Positions 47,417-59,514 of a DNA stretch of 64,000 bases are shown in pieces. The translations under genes were made by a program, and so were the position numbers. Location of the stretch: contig OY540810.1 in NCBI GenBank assembly GCA_961205875.1, forward strand, positions 28,520,001 to 28,584,000. The letters run 5' to 3'. The stretch's first letter is position 1; each line of letters starts with the position of its first letter. The notes below the pieces were generated by a model that had not been told where the DNA came from, made no database searches, and saw nothing but the letters and a program-made list of their open reading frames with translations. The stretch comes from Sialis fuliginosa. Taxonomy: Eukaryota > Arthropoda > Insecta > Megaloptera > Sialidae.

Positions 47417-50400
47417 TCATTTATTTCTTAGTTCGAAACCTAGCCAAAAACCACCATCAATGTGTATTTTAAAAGGTGACTTAAGCAGTGTCGATGATGT
47501 ATTAGTTTTTTTAATAACCACAAAATTAAAATTTGCAAGTAAATAAAACAATGCAAGTTTTGACTCCATCAATGCGAATCTGGATCCTTAAAATTAAAAT
47601 ATAATATTATTCATTAATAAAATTAACAATATTTTTAATATTGTCAACAGTAAATTACAGCTTACCAATACACATTCTTGGACCTACACCAAAGGGTAAA
47701 AATGTATACGGCTTTATTTCCTTGTCACGACCGAACCTTTCTGGCATAAATTTATCAGGCGAAGGAAAATATTTAGGGTCTCTGTGTAATGGAAAAACTG
47801 GGAATACAACACCAGTCCCTTTTTCTATTAGCACGTCTTGATTCCCAGTTTTAAGAATGTAATCACTGGTGCAAACTCTTTCTGCACAGAAACTAGGTGG
47901 CCATTTTCTGAATGTTTCTAGTTTCAAACAAAAATTTTAAATATTTCAAACAGATAAATAACGTATATTATGTATATATTTATTTTGTTTTTACCTAATA
48001 TAACCATATCCAAATACTGCATTGCAAAAAGAACATCGTATGTAATTTTTCCGTTACATTTTTCCAACGTTTCGTCAATCTCACGCTGTAGTTTTTGTTG
48101 TATATCAACATTTAAAGTAAGCTCATGAGCAGCAAACGCTAATAAGTTCGATGTAGTGTCGAATCCAGCAAAAAAGAAAATTGCAGCTTGTGCCAATATT
48201 TCTTCATCAGTCAAATCTAAAAAAAATTAACTTATATTACTAGATAATTTTAACAGGAAACAAAAAGAAATTAAACTAAAAATCATGTGGAGTTGAAAAG
48301 GTATCCTTCATTATAAATACACACAAAGATTACATGGATTTATATAAAATTAATTGAATCCACATGAAAACAATAAATCGATTGATCGTCTAAGAATGTT
48401 TGATGTTCTGAACGTACGCGTCGCGTCGTTGTGCTTAAATTACCTGCTTTTTTATATTTGCTGCTATTGAGAGTAGAATCTTTTTCGTTAATAAGAACTT
48501 GATTCATCTCATCTTCATGTTTATCATCATCTTTCTCTAGTCTTCCTTTTCTAGCTTCCATCAGCAAATGAATCAGATCAGGTCTAATTATATTATTATC
48601 ATCTCTGTATTTAATAGCGTCCATTATTAATTTAGAAAAAAATTTGAAAACATCCTTATCTATCACTCCTTGTCCTAGATACTGAAAATCATAAATAGCA
48701 TTTAATAAAGGCTCAAAATAATACTTTACTTAATTTTAGAGAAATCAAATAAATATTTCAGGTTAAATCACACTTATCTGCATTAATTCTGCTTCAATTT
48801 TATCATCAACTTACTTTCATTAGTTTTGGCACAATATTTAACAGAAATACCCTTGTCGGTTTCAAATCTGTCATTCTCTTTCCCATTTCAAAAAACACAT
48901 TATTTGGATCCTTAAATGAGTCGCACTCAAAACCAAACGCTGTCGTTGCAATTACGTCGGTCGAAAAGCGTGTGAACGTGTCCTTCATCTCGAGTTCGAT
49001 CATGTCGTTACCTGTCTGGAGCCTCTCTCTGTAATGTGCTGCCATTTGGTAGCCGCAAGATGAAACCAGTTCGAACATCATTTTCATTTTGCTGCTCGTA
49101 AAAACGGGACTTAGGGTTGATCGCATTTCTTTCCATCTTTTACCTTAAAAAGTTTTTATTCAAATTTTTTTAATTAATTGTATTAAATGACCAATAGACA
49201 GATTTTGCTATATTCTCTTTGCAAATTTACCTATACATCTTATTTTAGTAAAAATTCTTTTTTTTTAATGTCGTATTTAGACCAAAGAGACAAAACAGCA
49301 ACACGGTGTTTTCAAAACACTTCGTATTTAAAAATGTATAGGATTTATTGCTATTTGCTATTTTGATATAAACAGAAACAACATAAGACCATCCTACACC
49401 CTGTAGGATGGTCCCAATATAGTGTCAAAGTTCAATATTTTATTTATTATAATAAATGAAAGAAAACTTTAAATACAAAAGTTGTCAGGTTATAGACAAG
49501 CCGCATATTTTAAAAATAGTTACATTTATATAGGTGTCCCATAAGTGCGTTACAAATCAAAGTTATGTTTTTTTTAAATACAATGTATATTTTTTTGATT
49601 GATAATCGAAAAGCAATTATTTTTTTGGATATTTTGATATAGGCATGTATGGAATTATACTGAGCGGTTTTGAAATATGACCATTTTTATAAGAAAATTG
49701 ACATATTTTCAACACCTTGTTATTTTCTAATTACAACAAAAAAAAATTGTTTTCTGCTAAAAATAGTTTTGGCATATATGCTCTATTATTGCGACATTAC
49801 ATCAAACATTTACAAATTTGAATTCTTTCAATTTTGTAAATTGTATCAAAACTCTGAACTTAATTTTTTTCAAAATTTTCAAATGGAAAACCCTATATAT
49901 TTTCATATTTTCAAATTACCTATTCAATTCTAAACACATAAATGTAACTACATATTATTAAAATATGCGGCTTGTCTAACCTGACAACTTTGGGACACCC
50001 TGAAGTTACTAAAATGAGCTATTAGATTACAATTTAATCTGCAATGGCGTAACTACTAGGTTTTTTGGTGGAAGGGGGGGGGGGGGGGTATAAAGTAATT
50101 AAAGTAAAAGTTTTAACATATATTAAGACCTTTTTTTACATGGCCCCTTACTGCTTACATCCCTCCATCACTTGCTACGCCACTTTACTTGCAATACTAA
50201 CAATACTTTTGGTATGTAAATAATGTTAAAAATAAAACATTATTGGTGGGTTGCATAAAGCAAAAATAATCAAGATTAGTTAAGCGTCCTGAATCTAATC
50301 ACGCTTAGTTTACATTAATTGTGGTTATTTTTTACTGTAAAAATTTCACTATAACCGTAATTAACGTTAAGAATAAATATAATTATGGTTTTAAAATAGT

Positions 50401-51743
50401 CGATTAACTAATCATGGTTAATTTTGCTTTATGCAACCCTTGGTAAATGTCATAAAAGTCCTTGTTGCATTGTATAATACTATCAAATAAGTATTAAATT
50501 TTGTATTGTATTCAAAGCTGAATTTATTATTGTAATCATAGAGGTAATAATACACACTGTATAAACTACAACACTGATTAAATAATTAGATTAACTTGAT
50601 ATCTTTCGTAACTCCTCTGAAGTAAAGTAAGGCCATAATTCAATTTACCTGTAAGAGAAAATAAGTTCTGTGACAAAATTGGATCCACTTCTTCTTGAAA
50701 CAAAAAAGGGATGTGGTCTATAAAATACTCAAAATCCTTAACAAATAATTGCTTTATAAGATCAGGATCTCTTAGTAATAAATATGGTCTAAATATTGCG
50801 TATGAACCAACGATTCTGAAATTAAATAAATGATGTATGACTGTATGAGTATACTCGTAACTAACTAAAAGATATATTTGTATTATTAAATATCTATTAT
50901 CTATGTATATAGTGAGAATAAGATAGCAATATGATATCTATTATAAAGTATGTATTTAACAAATTATAATAAAATTTAATTTCATCTTATATTAAATAAA
51001 AACTAATTTTGAGTAAAATCTTTGGAGGGCTGCAGTCCCCTCACGAAACATTTATGGACATATGTATGTTCATATAATGTTTTCTGTTTAAAATATTTTT
51101 CTCAATTTACTTTTCAAATTGGCACGACTGTATTGAAATGGATAAGCAGTCATATGAGGTAAGTAACATGGTATAATTAATTAATTGAATTAGGTCTGCC
51201 AGCTACTTAATAACGACAATCGCAAGGCAGACAAAATTTTTCTTTAATTATATATCATTTTTGATTATATTACGAAATTTGAGCGAGTAGTCATGCAGGG
51301 TACGAAACCTCATTTTTTAGTGAATTCAAAAATTAATTAAACATATTAATTAACGTAAACCTATCGGTCTGCCACCAGATTGTTATTAACGAGTATATTT
51401 GCTATAATTAAGCCGAGTTTCACAGAGTAGTCACGTGAGGTAGACTAAATGTCATGGGAGCTTGGTCTATTAATAATCAAAATTTTGTGATTATTTAATA
51501 TATTGGTTTACCCTATCCGTACTAACAATATAAAAATAATAATCACTTTTCATTTGGATAAGCGCGATAATACTTATCAAAATCATCAACTCCTGAACAC
51601 AATCCAAGAGAACTTCTTAATGAAGTTCCTAAAATAGGCACTCCTCTGACATAAGGTACGTTTTTCTTCTTCCAGTAAGTATTGTACGTCAAGGCGTACC
51701 AAACAACAAGCAGCACAAACAAAACTAGTACAACAATTAACAT
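47417..51743 (-). CDS. Cytochrome P450, CYP9-like, gene K (group 4)
   Basis: Exons: 51743-51547, 50815-50649, 49143-48815, 48681-48444, 48216-47995, 47917-47666, 47586-47417; 524 aa, open. The ATG at 51743 begins MLIVVLVLFVLLVVWYAL. Exon 3 has KRWKEMR followed by STLSPVFTSSKMKMMF. Exon 4 starts YLGQGV. I-helix AGFDTT from 327; ETFR at 385-388; PERF; heme loop FGVGPRMCIG with Cys467. Exon 6 is 252 bp, 6 bp shorter than in groups 1-3, because the ENKHK stretch after PERF is reduced to GRDKE. An AATAAA lies 21 nt past the TGA (47396-47391). Intron 2 (49144-50648) is filled with MITEs. L and M are close relatives. Confidence 0.92.
49269..49380. mobile_element. Partial CAGCAA-family MITE in intron 2 of gene K
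   Basis: TAA followed by TGTCGTATTTAGACC, AACAGCAACACGGTG and CGTATTTAAAAATG matches one arm of the 12962-13242 elements. The right end is eroded. Confidence 0.6.
49480..49998. mobile_element. TIR element in intron 2 of gene K
   Basis: Left AGTTGTCAGGTTATAGACAA and GCCGCATATTTTAA are mirrored on the right by TTAAAATATGCGGCTTGTC and AACCTGACAACTT. About 0.5 kb with no coding frame I trust; the exact ends are uncertain. Confidence 0.6.
50041..50185. mobile_element. Poly-G/C TIR element, relative of 18916-19081
   Basis: Left CAATGGCGTAACTAC and right CTTGCTACGCCACTTT are inverted. A run of about 15 G follows the left arm, as the C run does in the other copy. Confidence 0.5.
50248..50439. mobile_element. 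Palindromic MITE, family GCATAAAG, copy 2
   Basis: The ends GGGTTGCATAAAGCAAAA and its complement are flanked by TTGGT on both sides (50243-50247, 50440-50444). The inner arms carry GATTAGTTAA and TTAACTAATC. Better preserved than the copy at 16037. Confidence 0.75.
50990..51112. mobile_element. Fragment of the FB-2 foldback family in intron 1 of gene K
   Basis: The words AAAACTAATTTTGAGTAAA, CTCACGAA and AAAATATTTTTCTCAAT match the inner arm of the 55729-56911 foldback in order, but only one arm is present. Confidence 0.5.
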
Positions 51744-52085
51744 AGTCACGCCGTAATGTTCCTCGCGATACTAAAATAAGCAGGGACGGATTTTTATTTA
51801 ATAGATAAACGAAGGTGCATCAGGGATACGTCACATGAACAAATTTGTTTTCGAGTGTTTTTAGTACATTAATTTTCATTGTAAAAATTAACTTTTATAT
51901 TTATGTATTTTAATTGATGACAAGCTTCAAAAAAGGTCGTGAATGTTCAAGATTCTTAAAAATAAAACCATACCAGTCACAATATACTAGTGCCCCAGAT
52001 CATTAACAAGCTTTAAAAATGTCCAGTAAACTTTCTTCGTAAAATTTGTACGTTTCGAGATAATCGAGGTTTTATGCGTCGAAAA

Positions 52086-52434
52086 TAGGCAGAGCTTCGA
52101 ACCGGAACTGAATCGAAAACCGGAACAACCGTTATTTTTTACCGGAACGAAAACCGGAACCGAACCGAAAAAATATATCGTTTTTTTTCGATTCGGTTCA
52201 TGTTAAAATATGCGCGTTAACATTATATCACTCCCCACTCAGTTGTTCAGGACTACCTAACAAATACCATAAAATGTTCTAAATTATGGTAGAAAATAAA
52301 TTTTTAATATAAAAAAAATTAAAATTAATCACTCGGAGCTAAACCTGGAACGAAAACCGGAACCAAACAGATATATATTTTTTACTCGAATCGGAACGAA
52401 AATCGAAACGAAAAAAATAACGATTCGAAGCCCT
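52086..52434. mobile_element. Inverted-repeat element with CCGGAAC words
   Basis: Left GAGCTTCGAACCGG and right ATTCGAAGCCC are inverted. Both arms repeat GAACGAAAACCGGAAC-type words. About 350 bp, no coding; class uncertain. Confidence 0.5.
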
Positions 52435-52658
52435 AAAAATAGGTCATCAAAACGTGTTCCCTTACTTAAATTATTTTTTCTAAATGGGCGATTTAATGAT
52501 ATGAACTTACGTGGTACCATTGATAAGCTAAGATCCCGAGTGGAAATTTACGTCCGGATCGGATCCGGTTGGTTCTAATAGAAATCCGATCTGGATCAGG
52601 CCCGGATAGGTTTGGTAACGCTTGGGTATATCAGGACCGGATCCGGCAAACCTTAAAC

Positions 52659-52949
52659 CAGGGGTCACCAAATTTTTCGAGAAACGGGTTGGATCGAATT
52701 TTTTTTAAACATAGCGGGCCGGACGAACAATATTCTTGTTAGAATCCTATTAGAACATTTATTTACATGTGCAATTAGCTATGTAAATAGAGTATATATA
52801 TCGTTTATAATAAAAAATATCTATTCAAATGTAGATAAATACACATATTTACATATATTTTATAAATATTTATATATACAAATCAGGGGCCGGATAAAAA
52901 ACTTTAGAGGGCCGGATCCGGCTCGCGGGCCGTAGTTTGGTTACCACTG
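52659..52949. mobile_element. hAT-like MITE (291 bp)
   Basis: The ends CAGGGGTCACCAAA and the near-complement TTTGGTTACCACTG, with subterminal GGGCCGGA / GCGGGCCG words, are typical of a widespread hAT end type. I could not find a matching 8-bp target duplication. Confidence 0.65.
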
Positions 52950-53220
52950 CCATCCTGATGAGGATATTCATATTAAGCCTGATCACCTCTCTACTTCTAA
53001 ACATCTCCCACTTCTTTCCTTCGGCATTCCTAATTAGGCTATCCCTGATGCGGTCCTGTTAAGGATATTCATATCAACTAATCATAATTAGGGCGGAAAC
53101 GAGGCCAACAATGCCTACATCTGATCTGGTTAGCTTGCATTGCTCCTGAACTGGCTAAGCTGATCAGGACTGAACGAAATTTCAATAGGGCTGCAACATG
53201 GCTTACCTTTCTCATACTCT

Positions 53221-53405
53221 CTTAAACAGAATCAGTGAGAATTCTACTGATTCCTTCAGTGAACGTTAAAGTCACTGATCAACCAGTGATAGCCAAATTA
53301 ACAATATTTCACTGATTTGTTTATTGACTATCCTTTTTGTCAGTGATTTTTCACTGATTAGCAGTGATTTTTCATTGATTAGCAGTGATTATTCACTGAT
53401 TCAGT
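53221..53405. repeat. Short direct/inverted repeat of CACTGATT / AATCAGTG words
   Basis: Units such as AGCAGTGATTTTTCACTGATT occur in close succession at the right side, with TCAGTGA words on the left. A simple repeat of unknown origin. Confidence 0.5.
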
Positions 53406-53908
53406 TTAAGAAAGTACCTGATCCGGAGTTTCTCAACAGGTTTTCAAGTTTTAGGGCCTGATAAGGTCCACACGTGGCTGCCCTTAATAGAATACGCCAT
53501 TCTTAGCCTGATCCAGAACTGACTATGGTTGTCTGATTGGAATTTTTATTATTTCGTAATTGTTTTACATATTTGTCTCCGCATGTTTTTAGCTAAATAT
53601 TTATCTTTTATTCGAAAAGTTATTTTTTTAATACATCAACTTTAGATAAGGTCGTGAATGTTTTCCATTTTAGGTTAAAGTAAAGACACACGGTACAATT
53701 ATATACATTGCTGGTTTAAATAGTTAAACATTGTATTCCTTTGATGACTTCTTCAAAGTCCCGTGACTTATTACGCAACTGTGGAAAAACATAATTAACT
53801 GGTACAAATATAAAACAAAAGTAAATTTAATTGAAAGATAAATATTTATTATGGTTTATGTTACATTGTGTCAATAATGATTTATTAAATAAGTGTATAT
53901 ACATATAT

Positions 53909-56900
53909 TCATTTATTTCTCAATTCCAAACCTAGCCAAAAACCACCATTAATGCATATTTTCATAGCTGACTTCTGCAGTGTCGATGATAAATTAGTTT
54001 TTTTGATAACAACAAAATTGAAATTTGCAAGTAAATAAAACAAAGCAAGTTTTGACTCCATCAATGCAAATCTGGATCCTTTAAAATTAAAATAAATATC
54101 ATTCATTAATAACTATATTTATTACTTGTAAATATTATATATAGTTTGAATATTAACAACAGAAAAACATAAGAGAATATATCTTACCAATACACATTCT
54201 AGGACCTACACCAAATGGCAAAAATGTATATGATTTTATTTCCTTATCACGGCCGAACCTTTCTGGTATAAACTTATCAGGCGAAGGATAATATTTAGGG
54301 TCTCTGTGGAATGAAAAAATTGGGAACATAACAGCCATCCCTTTTTCTATAAACAAATCGTGATCCCCTGTTTTTAGAATGTAATCATTGGTGCAAATTC
54401 TTTCTGAAGCAAAAGTAGGCGGCCATTTTCTGAATGTTTCTGGAATCAAACAAATTTATACTAATCATTTCAAATAATCGTTTGTTGTATTTATTTTTTA
54501 CCTAAAATGACCATATCCAAATACTGCATTGCCAAAAGAGCATCGTATGTAATTTTTCCATTACATTTTTCCAACGTTTCGTCAATCTCACACTGTAGTT
54601 TTTGTTGCACATCAACATTTAAAGTAAGCTCGTGAGCGGCGAATGCTAATAAAGTCGATGCAGTGTCGAATCCAGCGAAAAAGAAAATTGCAGCTTGTGC
54701 TAATATTTCTTCATCAGACAAATCTTTAAAAATCATGTAACTTTATAAATCATGGCAGTAAACAAAAATTAATTAAACATAAATCATAATTACACACATA
54801 GATTACACTGATTTCTATAAAATTAATTGCTTCCATGTAAAAACGATAAATCAATTGTGGTTATCATAACTCCACGACTGTTCTATGATCAAAACGTTGC
54901 GTCGCTTAATTACCTGCTTTCTTGTGTGTACTATAACTGAAAGTAGAATCGTTTTCATTAAAAAGAAGTTTATTTGTCTCATCATGTTTTTCTTCATCCT
55001 TCTCAAGTTTTCCTTTTCTAGCTTCCATCAGTAAATGGATCAAATCAGGTCTAATTATACTGTTATCATCTCTGTATTTAATAGCATCCATTATTAATTT
55101 AGAAAAAAAATTGAACACGTCTTTATCCATCATTCCTTGCCCTATAAACTGAAAATCATGCATAGCATTTAATATAGGCTAAATAGGACTATTATATTCT
55201 AATTTTTATTTCAAAGGAATCAAATAAATGATCTGGGCAAGGTTACATTGACATACACTACCCTGCAAAAGTTTAAGACCGCCTGAAAAATTTTCCTTTT
55301 TTGAACTTTTGGGACTATTTCTCGGTTTCTGACCGCTATATTCAACATGTTTGTATTTACCGATAATGAAATATGTTCCTCGCCCAATATCTGGATGATC
55401 GGTTAGTTACTCGGCGCTCACATGTATTTCAAACAAAGTGTCAATTCAAATTGACTCAGCTTTGCCATAGTGACAATTTCTTTTTTCCTAAAATTATATA
55501 TTCTATATTTACAATACCTACATTGCAGTGTTTTCACATTTCAAATGACCTAGCGTCAATATTCTGTAATCCCCAAAAAAAACTTATTACAGAAAACACG
55601 AAAATGGGGAAAACACAGCAAATTTCGAAAGTAAAACGAGCTCAAATAGTCATTTTGAATAAATTGGGCCATTCACAGCGAAAAATTACTGAGATGAATT
55701 GAATAAACCGGTCAAATATACAGCTATACAGGGTGAGTCATATCAGGTGGAACAAACTTGAACCGTGGATTGAGAAAAATATTTTAAGCAAAAAAGTTTA
55801 TATGAACACGTGTCCGGAAATTCTTCGTGAGGGAGCTACAGACCTTCGAAGATTTAACCCAAAATTAGTTTTTATTTAATTTCTAGAGAACCCATTGTGC
55901 TACAGTTATGAAATTTGATACAGGGTATAGTATTAATAAGTGTTATCGATATCCAGTATCAAACAATAGTCATTTGGCCAGGGTTGTATGGGCCTAGGAG
56001 GCCCATCGATTATTATTCAGTATTTTTTTGTTCTTCAATTTTTCCCTGAGTTAAAAATTTGAATAAGACTGTATGACACAAAATACACAAAAATATACTT
56101 TGTTCATTTACCATAGGATAAAGTGTTTACGAGCAATATCGATGCAAAAGAAAGCATGCAAAATTTTACTTAATACGGATGCTTCAAATTACACAAAATA
56201 AATGTATATTCCTGTTCTTTGATTAAAAGTAAGGAAAAAAGTTCATGTACATATATCACCTAATACGTGTCCTCTTAGACCTATAGCCAGTTCTATTACT
56301 GTTGCAAGTATGTACCTACTTTACTAACAAAACTAAAAAACGAGACTTAAAATGGCTTTGTTGGTAAGGATGAATTTTTGGAGGTATATTTATATTATTT
56401 TTTTGTCTTATTTTTTATCATAGAACAAGAATATAAATTTATTTTTTGTAATTAGAAGCATCCGTATTAAGTAAAATTCTGCATGCTTTCTTTTGCATCG
56501 ATATTTCTCGTAAGCGGTTTATCCTATGATAAATAAGCAAAGTATATTTTTGTATATTTTGTGCCATACAATCTTATTTAAATGTCGAACTCAGGAAAAA
56601 TTAAAGACCAAAAAAATACTAGTTAAAAATCGATGGGCCCACTGGCTTCATACAGCCCTGATCTAAATTATAATTGCTTAATACTGGAAATCGATAACAC
56701 TTATTAATACTAAACCCTGTATCAAATTTCATAACTTTATCACTATGGGTTCTCCAGATATTAAATAAAAACTAATTTTGGGTTAAATCTTTGAAGGTCT
56801 GTAGCTCCCTCACGAAGAATTTCCGGACACATGTTCATATAAACTTTTTTGCTTAAAATATTTTTCTCAATCCACGGTTCAAGTTTGTTCCACCTGATAT

Positions 56901-58468
56901 GACTCACCCTGTATTAGCAAAAAGTCCAACAATCGACATTTTTTCCAGGTGGTCTTAAACTTTTGCAGGGTAGTGTACATATTTTAATATTCGATTTCTT
57001 TTACTGAAATTAATTGCACTACATTTATTATCAACATACTTTCATTAACTTCGGCACAATAACTATCAGCAATATCCTTATCAGCTTCAAATCTGTCATT
57101 CTCTTTCCCATTTCAAAAAACACATTATTTGGATCCTTAAACGAGTCACACTCAAAACCAAACGCTGTCGTTGCAATTACGTCGTTCGTAAAGCGAGTGA
57201 ACGTGTCCTTCATCTCGAGTTCGAGTACATCGTTACCTGTCTGAAGCCGCTCTCTGTAATGTGCTGCCATTTGGTAGCCGCAAGATGAAACTAGTTCGAA
57301 CATCATCTTCATTTTGCTGCTCGTAAAAACGGGACTTAGGGTTGATCGCATTTCTTTCCATCTTTTACCTTAAAAAGTTTCTGCTATTTGAAAAATTTAT
57401 TTGGATGTCGCGCTTAATAATCTAACTTCATTATAATATTTTTCAAAAGTATAATCGCATCTTTCGTAAATATATTATATAAAATAAAAACGGGCATAAA
57501 TTAAAGAAACGTTTATTCTTAAACATTCTGTATAAGCTGCAACACTGATTAACCCTTTGAAGACGATTTATTTTATTTCGAATTTTAAGATTGAAATATC
57601 GAAGTAATCACTTATACAGATTTTTTGTTCTACCAGTCTTTGAAGTTTCATTGATTTTTTCATTGTCGGCGCATCTTTTATATATAAAACTACTGGCACA
57701 TAATATCTACCGAAATACGTTACTTAATGCAACGGTACGGTCAACGCTAATGCGAATAAACAAGGTCAGTCTGTTTGGAACATTCGGTAGAACATATGTA
57801 TATGTATCGTCGAAAGGGTTAATTAAATAGATTAAACTTGGTCTCTATCGTACTAGGACAGAATTCAATTTACCTGTCAGAGCGAATAAGTTCTTTGATA
57901 AAATTGGATCCACTTCTTTTTGAAACAAAAAAGGAGTGTGGTCCATAAAATACTCAAAATCCTTAACAGTTATTTGCTTTATAACACCGGGATCTCTTAG
58001 TAATAAAAATGGTTTAAATATTGAGAATGAACCAATAATTCTAAAATAAATAAATGCTGTTAGAATATACCTGAATAAATTTAATTCTTGTTATATTGGA
58101 CACATATCTAATATCTATACAATTAAAATAACATTACAATACGATTTAAATTTATATAAAATATTTAACCAATTATAATGAAAATAACATTCATCGTACT
58201 AATCAAAATTTCGTGATTAATTACATATTGTTTTGCCCTGTCCTGACTGACAATATAAAAAATTAAATAATCACTTTTCGTTCGGATACGCGCGATAAGA
58301 CTTATCAAAATCATCAACTCCTGCAGAAAATCCAAGGAAACTTCTTGCTACAGTACCCAAAATAGGCACTCCTTTGATATAAGGTATGTTTTTCTTCTTC
58401 CAGTAAGTATTGTACGTCAAGGCGTACCAAACTACAATCACAAACAGAACTAGTACAACAATTAACAT
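53909..58468 (-). CDS. Cytochrome P450, CYP9-like, gene L (group 4, interrupted by nested transposons in intron 3)
   Basis: Exons: 58468-58275, 58040-57874, 57368-57040, 55148-54914, 54723-54502, 54439-54188, 54078-53909; 522 aa, open. Anchor MLIVVLVLFVIVVWYAL, one residue shorter than K. Exon 3 KRWKEMR; exon 4 starts FIGQGM. The I-helix reads AGFDTA from 325 (Ala after the conserved Thr). ETFR at 383-386; PERF; heme loop FGVGPRMCIG with Cys465. Intron 3 (55149-57039) is 1.9 kb because a Tc1-like element with a foldback inside it sits there; intron 2 holds a piggyBac-like MITE. All splice sites are GT-AG. AATAAA lies 23 nt past the TGA. Confidence 0.91.
55256..56975 (+). mobile_element. Tc1-like transposon remnant in intron 3 of gene L
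   Basis: The ends CACTACCCTGCAAAAGTTT and the inverted AAACTTTTGCAGGGTAGTG are flanked by TA (55254-55255, 56976-56977). The plus strand at about 55604-55699 encodes MGKTQQISKVKRAQIVIL and GHSQRKITEMN, the start of a Tc1-type transposase helix-turn-helix. It then stops, and the rest of the gene is gone. A second element (55729-56911) is inserted inside. Confidence 0.85.
55729..56911. mobile_element. Foldback element, family FB-2, nested in the Tc1-like element
   Basis: The ends CAGGGTGAGTCATATCAGG and complement are flanked by TA. Both arms are about 590 bp and mirror each other (AAATATTTTTCTCAATCCACGG against its complement on the left; ATCGATGGGC against GCCCATCGAT near the centre). No coding. 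Nested in a Tc1 remnant, so it is the younger insertion. Confidence 0.8.
57553..57818. mobile_element. piggyBac-like MITE (266 bp) in intron 2 of gene L
   Basis: The ends CCCTTTGAAGACG and CGTCGAAAGGG are inverted and directly flanked by TTAA on both sides (57549-57552, 57819-57822). TTAA duplication with CCC ends is the piggyBac signature. Confidence 0.8.
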
Positions 58469-59514
58469 GGTCAGGCCGTAATCTTCCTCGCGAAACTAAT
58501 TTAAGCGGAGACGGATTTTTTATTTAATAGATAAACGAAAGTGTATTAGGGTTACGTTACATGAACAAATTTGTTTTTGCGTGTTTTTAGATTAATATTT
58601 ATCTTTTATTGGAGTCAACTTTTTTCGTAGTATTTGTACTTTTCAAAATAACCGAGGTTCTATGTGTCGAAAATAGGTCATCAAAACGTGTTCCCTTATC
58701 GGAACTATTATTTTTTCTCAATGTGCGATTTAGTGATTTGAAAAAAAGCGAAGATGTCGTAGATTGTTTATATGTCAATAAAATTCAATTCCTTATATTA
58801 GTAATGTTAACTTTCAAAAAATCTCAATTAACTCGAAAAAAATAGAAGTTAACTGGACCTTTTTTGAAACATATTAAGGGTCGATCCAGACTATCGAGCT
58901 GGTCTCGGTACGGTGTCGGTCCAATCAAATCTTATAATATTTACATTAACGAGCCAGTCACGGGCCGGTCTCGGTCTGGTCTCGATCCGGTCTCGCTCCA
59001 ATCAAATCTGATGATATTCACATTAACAAGCCGGTCTCGGTCCGGTCTCAGTCCAATCAAATCTTATAGTATTCGAAGACGAACTGGTGCCAGATTCGAT
59101 CAGGCTCCAGTAAAATATTCTTCGATACTATACTGTATCAGAGCGTGATTGGATCGAGATCTGACCGATACCTATAGTGTGAATGATTTCATTGTTTATT
59201 GTGTATTTATATTTGATTGAAACGAAACCGGACCGAGACCGGCTCGATAGTCTGGATCGACCCTAAAAATTCGGTCGGTCTAATACACCCTGTAATCGTG
59301 AACACGCACCTAATTTAAAAAGTAAAACTTATATATTCCTTTGATAACATCTTCAAGATTCCATGCCTTAATAGGTACCTAACCGTAGCGATAATTAACC
59401 GATAGAATTATGAAACAAAACTACATTGAATACAAAGATAAAGATTTATTATTATTTATGTTACGTTTACACAATTTTATCAATATTGATTATGAATTAA
59501 GTAAGTATGTATAT
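58469..59514. other. Intergenic region between genes L and M
   Basis: Contains the GGGTCGATCC MITE (58878-59263). The first 300 bp upstream of gene L resemble the DNA upstream of K (ATAGGTCATCAAAACGTGTTC at about 58673 and again near 52439), so the promoter regions of K and L are related. No further gene seen. Confidence 0.55.
58878..59263. mobile_element. Harbinger-like MITE, family GGGTCGATCC, copy 2
   Basis: The ends GGGTCGATCCAGACTATCGA and the complementary TCGATAGTCTGGATCGACCC are a near-perfect pair flanked by TAA on both sides. The interior repeats GGTCTCGGTCCGGTCTCG words in tandem; the shorter copy is at 21571. Confidence 0.8.

Larger units (their letters stand above)
51744..53908. 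other. Intergenic region between genes K and L
   Basis: I found no coding exon. It contains an inverted-repeat element at 52086-52434, a hAT-like MITE at 52659-52949 and a short CACTGATT repeat at 53221-53405. 52540-52650 has scattered GATCCGG words without clear structure. A minus-strand AATAAA for gene L lies at 53886-53881. Confidence 0.55.
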
